This document shows positions 44,543 to 55,500 of a stretch of DNA of 64,000 nucleotides, one piece after another. The notes below the pieces were generated by a model that was not told the origin of the DNA, made no database searches, and saw only the letters and a list, made by a program, of their open reading frames with translations. This stretch comes from Asterias rubens (Eukaryota > Echinodermata > Asteroidea > Forcipulatida > Asteriidae), in contig NC_047080.1 in assembly GCF_902459465.1 (NCBI RefSeq), positions 9,770,866 through 9,834,865 of the forward strand. Direction: 5' to 3'. Position 1 is the first letter of the stretch, and every line of letters begins with the position of its first letter. The position numbers were made by a program, and so were the translations under genes.

Positions 44543-44814
44543 ACTGAATAATTGTCATCATAACAACTTACTTGGTAACGAGCAATGGAGAGCTGTTGAT
44601 AGTATCATAACATTGTGAGAAACGGCTCCATCTGAAGTAACGTATAGTTATTGAGAAAGAAGTAATTTCTCGGTAAAATATTTGAAATGATTTCGAGACC
44701 TCACGCGTGGTCTCCAGACCAGTGGCTTACCAATAGACTGGTATGATTAAAGTTTTGTTCAGTAAGATGTGTCCGTGCATAGCAAATTTGTATGCTTACA
44801 TGCTATTTGGGCCC

Positions 44815-45050
44815 AATTTCATAGAGCTGCTTAGCACAAAAATTGGCTTAGCATGAAATGTTTGCCTTTGATAAAAACAGGATTACTAACCAAATTTTCC
44901 ACATGGTTTTCAGGATAAGCAAACAACATCTGAATACCAGTAACAAGCAATATGCAACCAATGGACATGTGTTTGGTAATGCTGTTTTTATCAAGGAAAT
45001 TTCATGCTAAGCAAATTTTCGTGCTTAGCCGCTCTATGAAATTGGGTCGT
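44815..45050. mobile_element. MITE, GGGCCCAATTTCATAGAGCT family
   Basis: tgggcccaatttcatagagc, tgcttagcac / gtgcttagccgctctatgaa, attgggt; near-perfect hairpin ends. The same position in the right duplication copy (about 47365-47540) has a decayed counterpart. Confidence 0.85.
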
Positions 45051-45719
45051 GGAATGTGGCACTGGCAAACACATATCACTAGTACATAGGAGAATTGGAT
45101 GGTGAAGAAAGAAGGCCAAAGCGAAAAAGAAAGAAAAAATCTCTTATAAACCGCACGGATGTATACCGTTTCCAGTGCTGTAGAACCTTGGAATAAATTT
45201 GTGTTCATACGAGTATTACACGTACTTGTAGTTCATGCAAGTAACGATCGATTTCACCATAGTAACGGTAAGAACCTTATAAGACCATTTTTTTTCCTTG
45301 AATTTTTGTCTTCCTAATACGGACACAAAGATGAGTCCATCTCCTTATACGAACAATGAATGGATAATATTAATCAATATAGCAAATCCATCGCCAGCCA
45401 TAAGTTCAGGAAAGGCGATGAAAACTGGCTCGGGAGCTCTTATGTTCGGTACCTTCTGGGGACCAAGGACAAAACAAAAAAGGGAACATAAAAGGACTCC
45501 ATAGGGAAATTCTAAAGACCGGGGTGCTCCACAAGAAATTGTGTGCACAAAGTCTACGGGAGAAATCTTAAGTACCGGGACAATGGAAAGAGTAAAAGAT
45601 GTCTCTCTACAGGGATGCATATTTTGAGAATGTGTGAATGTGATTGCGCGTGTGTTTTCCCCCACTCAACGGGATTATAGAGAAACCATTTTGGTTTTAC
45701 CCGATGTGAAAAATATTTA

Positions 45720-45790
45720 CGTGGTACTCAGGTGGGGTTCGAACCCACGACCTTTGTCATTCTAGAGCAGATGTCTTACCGTGTCACAAG
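45720..45790 (-). mobile_element. tRNA-like SINE head
   Basis: On the minus strand: gtaagacatctgctctagaa, then gtcgtgggttcgaaccccac, like 39398. Its duplicate at 48590-48640 lies in the right copy of the segmental duplication. Confidence 0.6.
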
Positions 45791-46532
45791 GCACCGAGAG
45801 AAGTGTATTGCTTTTTTGTTAAATGCTGAGATCACAACATCAAGTTAAAGGGTGGCTGCAGTGTTTTTTTTTACATAATTTAAACGATTAAACATTACTT
45901 TTTAAACCTGAATTTTTTATTTTTTATTAAGTGCGCATGTATTTAAAAATGGGATTTGAACCCAAACGTATTCTATTATAATGTTTTAGCAAAGAATGCC
46001 TCATGTATTTTTGAATCGTATTTTTTCAATCTAGACAGACTGGATGATTATCGTGATGTACTTCAATAAAATTATAAATACCTTTTTTCGTAAAATCTTG
46101 GAAGTAAATTTGTTAGTATTTTTTTTTTTTTTTTTGACAATGTGTTTTTCAATCGAACCCCCCCCCCCAAAAAAAAAACCCATAAAAAACAGCCCTTTAT
46201 TGGTTGCCTTGTTTCCTACAAAATTACACTATTTATGAATATTCTTTAACATTGTATACAAACTGTGTTCTGTTTGGTGCTTTGCATCTAAGGCTCCCTA
46301 TTCCAAACCTTGGTTGGCAAAAACTCGGGCTGTGACATTTGCAGTCGAAAGGTCTATGCCCGTGTCTATATATAATTACGCACGTCTCCTCTTTGTCTTT
46401 CAGATGTTGGTGTCGTCTTAATTTGATACTAGAAGCTTCATCAATACAATACGTTCCACTTCACGCGATCCAAGTAACACGTTCGTGCCTAATTATAGTG
46501 TGTCTGTTTCTCTGCCGGTTTCTATCATACTG

Positions 46533-46793
46533 GCTTTAAAGCCAGTGGAAACAATTGGTGATTAAGAATTTGGTTTCGAGACCTCAGATTCAGAATTTGA
46601 GGTCTCGAAATTGAGATCTGAAACCACACGACTTCTTGTAACCAGGGTGTTTTTTCTTTCATTAATATCTCGCAACTTCGACGACCAATTGAGCTCAAAT
46701 TTTCACAGGTTTTTTATGTTATGGATATGTTGAGATACACCAAGTGAGAATACTGGTCTTTGACAATAACCAAAGGTGTCCAATGTCTTTAAA
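46533..46793 (+). mobile_element. 380-bp-family MITE, internal deletion
   Basis: gccagtggaaacaattggtg to ccaaaggtgtccaatgtctt; the left arm is shortened so that it jumps to gatttggtttcgagacctca-like sequence early. A partial variant copy starts directly after (ttaaagggaaggtgcacgtt). Confidence 0.8.
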
Positions 46794-48112
46794 GGGAAGG
46801 TGCACGTTTGGTAATCACTCTTAAAATTCAACGGCAATAAAAACTTACTTAATGGTTAAGAAGTAAAGCAAGTTTGAATTATAAAGCATTTTGAGAATCG
46901 TTTCATTTCGAAATATATGCTACAAGTTTTTATCCCCAACAACAACAATGCAAATCTGATGTAATTTTGGCGGGTAACCTATTTATTTATTTATTTATTT
47001 TTATTTATTTTTTTATAAGTGCAAGCACCTTTTTGTCTTCATACATATGCACTCACGAAAATCCCCCACGAACATACAAAACAAAATTAAGAGGACAAAA
47101 CTTAGAAACCTTATCTAGAAACAAGTAATAATTAACTAAACTTTAAACCTCCAATTTGTGATAAACTTATGTATTGTGTTTGAGCCAGTCGCAATCTTTC
47201 TTTCTAATTCATAATTAAATTTTACTAAATTAACAACAGAATGAAAAGTTTGCCTTTGGTACCCTGTTTTTGCTAAATAGGCCTGTATTGATATGTGTGC
47301 TTAGCAAGTGTTTGTGCTTACAGGCTTTATGAAATTAGGCCTTGGTCCAAGTGCTCCACAGGATCTGGGGCCCAATTTCATAATTTAAAAGCGGTTTAGC
47401 AGAAAATACTGCAAATAAGTGGGGCACCAGTTGCTACACTGTATACTTTATAGAATTTTGGCTGGTAATCAAGTTTCTGTTCAGCAAGATTGTTCTGTGC
47501 TTAGCAAATGTGTATGCTTACATGCTTTATGTATATGGGCACTGGCATACACATACCACAAGTACATAGTAGAAGTGGATGGTGAAGGAAGAAGGTCACA
47601 GCAGGGGAAAAATAAATATAATAATACATTGTAATTATAAACTGCACACATAGCCTAACAGTTTCCATGGTTGTAGAACCTTGAATTAAATTCTTATCCA
47701 TATCACGTGCCGGTACTTCATGCAAGTAGCGATCGATTTCACCATAGTAACGGAAAGAACCTTTCGAGACCAATATTATTTATAGTTGTTTTTCTTCAAA
47801 AAATACGAACGCGGAGATGAATTTAATATCCTATACGAACAAAGAATGGATAATAACAATCAAACGAGCAAATCCATCATCAGCCGTAAGTTCAGGAAAG
47901 GCGAAGAAAACTGGTTCGGGTGAATGTCATGAGTGTGTGTTTTTTCCCCACTCAACGGGAGTATAGAGGATTACTATGTGGTTTTACCCGTCACACTGAT
48001 GTGTGTAGGCACTGTGTCTACTGAGTCAGTACTTTCCCAAGTTTTCAATTCAATTCAATATTACGTTTATTTCATACTCTTGTTGAGAAAAAAAGAACAA
48101 TATTGTGAGAAT

Positions 48113-48473
48113 TAAAGCCATTGGACCCTTTCGGTAAACAGTATTTTCCAAGGCCCACACTTCGTGTATCACAACTTCTATATCAAATAACAAACCTGTG
48201 AAAATTTGGGCTTATCGGTCATCGGAGTCGGGAGAAAACCCACCCTTGTATCAGCGCGTTTCGCCGTGTCATGACATGTGTTTAAAATAAATCCGTAATT
48301 CTCGTAACGAGAATTGATATTGTTTTACTGTTTTCTCAAAAAGTAAAGCATTTCATGGAATAATATTTAAAGAGAAGCATTTCACCACTACCTTCTGTAA
48401 ACCCTGTAAGTTATTTGTCAATCTGTGAACTTGTTTTTGTTTTTCTGTACCGAAAGGGTCCAATGGCTTTAAA
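48113..48473. mobile_element. MITE, AAAGCCATTGGACCCTTTCG family
   Basis: Perfect ends aaagccattggaccctttcg / cgaaagggtccaatggcttt; opposite orientation to 17102-17473. Confidence 0.88.
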
Positions 48474-48955
48474 CAGTACCTAGAAATGTAACAAAATCTA
48501 AAGCGCATTAAATTATACAGAAACTATATAATCTTAAAGCAAATAATAAATTAATAACTAGTTCTGCGAAAAGAATTCACATGCGTGGTACTCAGATGGG
48601 ATTCGATCCCACGACCTTTGCCATTGTAGTACACGTATAAAGCATTTTCAGAAGAGTTTAACTTCGAAGTCAATTAATTTGGTAATGGAAACATGTAAAT
48701 GTAAAACGTATGTTTGTTATCCCACCAAAATATGAATCTGATGAACGTTTCTTTCAGAAACGTTTCTGAGATTGTGTGTTTCAATTGTGGATTATTCTTC
48801 CTTCGTTACCGCTCCAAATTTGTCGCGATATCTCAAAAACGCTACCACCAACAAGGTGTAGTTTATTGTACACTCTATATAGGATTGAAACAAACGAGTG
48901 GTTCCAAAAACGAAAGCTAATTTGCCTTTAAAACACACTTACACTTAATATCACT

Positions 48956-49211
48956 CTCTAAATGTAAAAGAGTGAAAAACACCACTCTTTACATTTCGAG
49001 TTGTCCCTCAAATGGCTCTTAAAAAAGAGTGGTGGTTATTTCACTCTTTTAGAGGGGTTTCACTGCAGGACAGAGTGAAAAATCACTCAAAAAGATGCAA
49101 ACTTCAATCTAAAAGAGTGGAACAACACTCGTAAAAGAGTTGTCCCTCGTAAAAGAGTTGTCCCTCGTATGGCTCTTTAAAGAGTGCCTTTTCACTCTTT
49201 TGCATTTAGAG
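48956..49211. mobile_element. AAAGAGTG-rich foldback element upstream of the receptor gene
   Basis: Ends ctctaaatgtaaaagagtga / tcactcttttgcatttagag. The interior holds many copies of aaagagtg or cactcttt in both orientations and the repeated gtaaaagagttgtccctcgt. It ends 340 bp before the receptor's ATG, so it may lie in its promoter region. Confidence 0.8.
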
Positions 49212-49550
49212 CAGAATTGCGTGGTTGTGGTCGGAAATCGAGTGCAAACGCAAAATGTAGAGCGCTGAAGATGTGACGTAATTATGTTAATTATTAGAAC
49301 TACGTCAGGTTGATAGTGGTTAGGGTACAATGTGTGGAATGCAGCTCACGAGCTAGCCATCTTGCGCACGGTATAACCACTAGAACTAAACTAGAATAAA
49401 ATTAATAGCACTTAATCGCGCAAGTTCAAGAAACAAACAAAAACTACTGAGAGGTGAAAAAATAGATGAATGAGCGAGAGTTGGCTTTCACAAGGAGTTT
49501 ATTGTGTACGTACATCGGGTCGAGCGAGGCCTTGGCTAGAGGTATACACC

Positions 49551-52500
49551 ATGGTGCGGATTCAGCATATTCTAACGGTCGCCAGCGTGTGTCTGGTAAG
49601 TTGTTCGTTTAATTGCGATTTTTAGGAGCGCGATATAAGTGAGAACGTTAATGAACGGCGAATGACCCTTATGGTTTAATCAAAGCTGTCGTATATAAAA
49701 AATAAAATAAAAACACAACAAGCAAAGAGAGGTTTGCGGTATAAACACCATGTGTAAATATCTCTTTAGTAGTGTTGGTTCGGAAAAGAACCGTTGATTT
49801 TGACACATATAGATACCAAAAAGAGAATTAAATTTAAAGGCAGTGGACACTATTGGTAATTACTCAAAATAATTATAAGCATAAAACCTTACTTGATAAC
49901 GAGTAATGGGGATAGGTTGATAGTATAAAACATAGTGAGAAACGGCTCCCTCTGAAGTAACGTAGTTTTTGCGAAAGATGTAGTTTTCCATGAATTTGAT
50001 TTCGATATCTCATAGATATTGAGGTCTCGAAATCAAGCATATATGAAAGCACTCAAGTTCGTGTGACAAGGATGTTTTTTTCTTTCATTATTATCTCGCA
50101 ACTTCGACGACCAAATGAGTTCTAATTTCCACAGTTTTTTATTTTATGCAAGTAAATTGAGGAAGGGAAACGAACTCAATTTCGTGTTGTCCTCATACAA
50201 ATGGAGTCTCCAACCTCCCGTTAAAATGATGTAAATTGACATCGAATTCAATACCCTTCCCATGTATTGTTCAACACCCAAAACATCGGATGATACTATT
50301 TTGAGAAAACTGGGTCTCTACATTTTATGTAACAAAGCTGCAGCCGATCTCACGAAACACTTGGATTAATCCTACTCTTAGTTCAGATGAGTACTCGTCC
50401 TAAGGCTGGGTTCAATGCGTCATAACGTCTGTTACGGAACCTAACTCGTCCTAAAGGAACACGTTGCCTTGGATCGGACGAGTTGGTGTTTGAAAAGTTC
50501 TGGTGCTAATTCACCGGAGTGTGGGTTCGAATCCCGGTCGTGACACTTGTGTCCTTGAGCAAGATACTTTACTATAATTGTTTCTCTTCACCCAGGGGTA
50601 TAAATGGGTACCTGCGAGGGTAGAGGTTGATATTGTGAATGACAAGCTTTCGGAGCGCCACGGCAGCTCGGGGCTGTATACTCCCTAATGGGAGCTGAGA
50701 AAGATTAAAGGGATGTTTATTGGCCCAATGACCAGGGTACTAATGTAAAGCGCATTGATACGGTTTATTGTGAAATGCGCTATATAAGAATGTGTTATTA
50801 TATTTTTATATTATAAAGCACAAACATGAATCGAAATTCCACGGTTTTCTTTTTACCTCGCTGGCCATTTATGGGAGTCAAATTGTATACTCATGGCCGA
50901 CCGTGTTATAGTTCGCACAGTAAAAGGAAAACCACGCAATTTCGAGGCAAATTTGTGTGAATCATTGTATTCTACTTTTAAAACATCGTTCCAACCATGT
51001 ACATTTCATAAAAAAACCGGTTACAAACGCTTTTTAAAGACCAATACGTCCGATCCAAGGCAACGTGTTCCTTTAGGTTAGGCAAGAGTTTGGTGAAATT
51101 GACGGCAGCAGGACTTGTCCCGTTGGAAGTGGCCAAAATAAAAACTTTATTTTATTTTACAGTGCAATAATTTGAGACAAAAACTGCAATAGACAATCTT
51201 TTTATTTTTTCTATGTAGGTATTTTGGGATGTTCACCTCACCACGGCTCAAGGTTAGTGGTATTTTTATGACACTTACGACATAAACGTATACAATTTAT
51301 TTTGTTCTTCAAAGTTTTTTCTCAAAATTGTCTTAAGTTTGTAATCCATGTGAACATATTCCCTCTTCTTTTTCTGCTTAATATTTTTGGAGGAGGAGGG
51401 GGGGGGGTGGCACCTGGGGGCCCGGGAATTTGTGTGTCACGTGCCTCCCCTCCCAACCCCCACCTATAGGCTAGGCCGCTACGTCTGAGTAGGGACTGCG
51501 GATAAGGCGCCTCAGATGCATGGTCTGCTGAACATCCAAAAGGAAATGACCAATAATATTTTGTCTTGGCCTTTTCCTTTTAATTTCCTCAACAGAAATT
51601 CGTCCTTTTTAATGCCTCATTCTTCCTCCATGCAGTCACTGATGAATTACTTGTTCCCCCTCTTCCCACCTTTTGTCCATGGTTGAGGTCAATGGTCAAA
51701 CCGGCCCCTGCCCTCGCCACCTTTGTCTCCATATTCATTGTTTACCTCCTGCTTTTTCTGTGAGTGCTTTCTGCCTACCCCCCATCTCTCTCTGTTCATG
51801 TATTTCCACTTGACTGCTTCCATTACACTTGTATACCTACGCTATGTTTTGTGTTGTGTTGTCATTCAATTAGCCTTCGAAAAGGACTCCGTTAGGGTAT
51901 AAACCAAAGATTATAGAGCGCCGCAAGGCGCAAGATGCGGAACTTGGGCTGAAATGTGAAATCCCACTGGACGCCATGTCGGCAAGTAACTCTTGTGATG
52001 TGATACAACAGTAGATCAGTGCAGATCAGTGCATACAATGACCATTTCTGTCAATGGGAAACAAAACATTCACTTGCTGAAATGGCGCCCATGCGTATTT
52101 CTTCCAACAATAGATAAAGCGTCAGTTCCGCATCTTGCACCTTGCGGCGCTCTATAATCTTTGGTAGAAACCTCAGGTTAATTTTGTATTACAACATCGG
52201 TCCTTTTGGTTGGTAAGCAGTTTAGAACAGCTAATTCTTTTTTATCACTTGCTTTTTAGATACAATTGAAATGCCTCAAACAGTTCACGAAGAGACGTTA
52301 CCTACATCCTTGTATCCTGGGAACATGCTTGAGATCAAATTGCATTTGCGTCCTGGAATTGAATGGTATGTTTAGACATGAAGTTGTTAAAAACCCTCAA
52401 GTGCACAAGATTTCATTTGGGATGCCACAATAAAACCCTGCCATTTGGCAACTGGCAATTCTTATCTCAAATATACTTGTCATAATATCGAGGGTTAAAC

Positions 52501-55500
52501 TTGGAACTGAGTGATAGCAACCATACAGTATTCCAGGTGATCTAATATAGGGTGCGTTCGTTTAGCTTCCCCGGGTCGACCCCGGTGTGTTTCCAGGACG
52601 AACGTGTGCAGATAATTACCCACGGTTTTCCTGTAAAAAAAAAAAAAACCGCCACACACCGGGGGTCTGTAAGGGAAGCTAAACGAACGCACCCATGCCA
52701 GAGGTTGTATGATTTTAGTCTGGTTCCTAAACCAAAAAATCTCCGACTAGGCTTAGTCGAATTTAGGGTCCGGTATCACCCAAAATCACGTGACCAAAGA
52801 GGAGGAATTCCTCCTCTTTCGAAGTTATCCGAAATGTTCCGAACGTGTTGTCGTCAACATTCGGACAGTATCGTTGATGTTCGGTACGGACTCGTAATGT
52901 CAGTCATGTCGGCCGTAGATCCAGGAGTTTTTATGCCAGTTATTGCAAATGCAGGCGTTGTGCCTAAATAAAGCGTTTGCAAGGCGATGCGAAAATATAT
53001 AAACCTGGGAAACCGCTCCGGGATCTGGTAAGTTTTGTCCTTTTTCTTCAAAAATATTTTTTTCAAAAGTGTTCTGACTTTAGTGTTCAATAGACATTGA
53101 TTGAGGATTAAGTTTCATGATTTTTAAAAGTGGTAAAAATGGGGCAAAATCTGTACTAGCTGTCGATATTATACGTGTTGAACCAGATTTTCATTAATTG
53201 ACGATCACAATAATCTCGTAACCCTCCGGCCTGGCGGCCGTTGGGAGGAGGGTTACGTTATCGCTAGTAGTACGTACATGCAGACATGGTTTCCCTGGAG
53301 ATGACCCCCGACCCTGACAAGTTGCGTCATGCTCTATTTTTAACCGTGGGTGATACCTGACCTAAGATTTTTAACAAGAGACGTCAAGGAATCTTTGGTC
53401 AGGGAACCAGACTAGTATGATTTCACCCATAGAGTTATATATAAGAACTAGAGGGCGCACGAGTGATGCTTCGTGCACAAACGCCACGGGACCGCAAGGT
53501 GACAAGCGCGCCATTCTGCACGCGCGTTGAATATGAAATACACGTTTTAGGTTTTTTTTTATTGAACGCTCACGCGATGCTTTTTGTTCAACTTACAAAA
53601 TGGCCGCACAAACACACGCTGTGAGACAGCTGTTTTGTCAACTTAGAAAATGGCTGCCTGCTCGCATATCGGGGCGCGTATATAGGCCAGTGCGCGCTCT
53701 AGTTCTTATATATAACTCTATGGATTTCACCATTCCAGGGAGAGCAGACCTAGACATATTTGCACGGGTCAAACATAACAAAAAGAGATTGATACAAAGT
53801 ATCAGAAATCATTCTTTACTGCAATGTCAATCTTATCAACAACAGTATCATGGGAAACAAACAGATTAAACAACTCATGCAAGCCGGTGCAGGAGTGACG
53901 TCACCCAGCCGCCATCTTAGAAGTAAAAATAATGATAAGCAACGGGAGATTTTTGGGCGCTATGTTAACCACAGACCCATGTCCATTGTTTACGTTGTTC
54001 ATGCATTACCAAGAACAATGGATTTTACCTGGTATGTCAGTCTGTCATACATGATTGGCCAATGGCAACCTTTTGACCTCTTGGCGAGGGCGCCCTACTC
54101 ACCATGACGCCATGGACCTTTTTCGCAAATACCCATCGACGGGGCTCACCCGGGTCAGCCCCCAGTGCCCTGCTTGTGGAGTGGGTCACTTGGGGTGACC
54201 TGAGGAGCATGCCGTCAGAGTGTGTTAGCTCTTTTCAGGGGCTCTCCCGAGTGAGCACTGCGGGGTCGACCCAGGGAAGCTAAACGAACGCACCCTATGG
54301 GATCAAACTTGATCACTAGCTAGACCAATATGCATCTCACTCCGTGTTTACGTCGCTTTACATCTAAAATTAAGATGGAGGCTTTGGTGATGACGTCAAT
54401 GCATAAGGTCCATTATTTTACTACACCTAAGTACTACTGTATACCCGTTTTCATTTAACTATCAAATACAGGGTCAGGTTTAACCTACAGGGAAGCATTG
54501 GTAACCCAACATCAGCTGCCATAGAGACAGCTATGGCAATACGCGTTCACGTTGATTCCAGGTATGGGCAGATTGAGAGGAACTGGTACTCTGCAGGATC
54601 TTATCAGTTCACGTCACCAGAAACGGACGTCTATGGTCACCTTAAACTGCATGATAATGAAGTGTTTGCTATAACTATACTTTGTTTGATTGACACCTAT
54701 GAGGTAAATATACTGCTCTTGACTTAGACTTGTGGACAAGTCGTTAAATCGGCCCCACGCGCTGAGATAGTCGAGTTGTGGCGGTGCTCTCGTGAGATCA
54801 CTCCTCTCGCGCGAACTGATGGCTCCCCAATTTCAACTCCTCATTAACGGAGTAGAAATCGGGGAGCCAGCAGTTCGCGCGAGAGCAATGATCTCGCGAG
54901 AGCACCGCCACAACTCGACTATCTCAGCGCGTGGGGCCGATTTAACGACTTGTCGACAAGTCTACTCTTGACTCAGTCCATATAGGAGGGGTAGGAGGAC
55001 TTGTGTTTCCCCCAGCATGTTGTTGTCTTGAAGTCCTATTGGTGACCGGTTGGCGTTGTTTTTGCTGGTGCATTTTTTTAAAGTGTGCGGGTCTTTGTAT
55101 TTTGTTGCTTTGTATTTCTAACTTAACTTATTTTGTAATTTATATTTACACATGTAAGAATGGAACAAACTACTTGGGACCAGTGAAGTGAGGCTTTTTC
55201 CAAATGGTCGACCACAGTAGTCCACTAGTGGTCGACCAGCCTGGGTTCAAGTCAAAATAGTCAACTTTAGTTGGCCATGGTGCACACTAGGATTTGCTCC
55301 AGGCTCCATCGTGCCGAAGCGGGAGGGGCGGTGCCGTCTTACTCCCCTTGTAGCTTCAACAGCCAACAAAGGATGATCTGAATATTTCTACTATTACCTT
55401 TTTATGGCCAAATAGACATCGTAGATACCGGTTAATAACCATTTTACTCTCAAAATTTGCATTTAGTAATAAATAATTCGAGTCCAAAATGCACCCGGCC

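Larger units (their letters stand above)
41251..45930 (+). repeat. Left copy of a tandem segmental duplication
   Basis: Blocks colinear with 45950-48640: 41251-41430 with 45950-46120 (gacagactggatgattatcg, ttcaataaaattat), 43355-43480 with 46186-46290 (attggttgctttgtttcc), 43878-44165 with 46292-46540 (tataattacgcacgtctcc), 45050-45445 with 47540-47920 (gcaagtaacgatcgatttca), 45640-45790 with 47930-48000 and 48590-48640. It carries extra DNA at 41440-43340 and 43485-43875 absent from the right copy. Confidence 0.85.
45950..48640 (+). repeat. Right copy of the tandem segmental duplication
   Basis: Colinear with 41251-45930 as listed there. Its distinctive content is a MITE at 46533-46793, an ATTT-rich tract at 46978-47010 and an inverted AAAGCCATTGGACCC element at 48113-48473. 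Confidence 0.82.
40325..49550. other. Intergenic region, SARDH to adhesion GPCR
   Basis: About 9.2 kb without a supported gene. It holds the SARDH 3' end, tRNA-like SINE pieces with repeated gcgaatgcgaagaaaatatt segments (40370-41000), and a diverged tandem segmental duplication (41251-45930 and 45950-48640) interrupted by many MITEs. A foldback element lies just upstream of the receptor's first exon. Confidence 0.6.

Noticed and set aside
52552..52971. 139-aa plus-strand frame
   Set aside because: It crosses the boundary between a GGGTGCG MITE and the Mutator-like element, so it cannot be an old gene.
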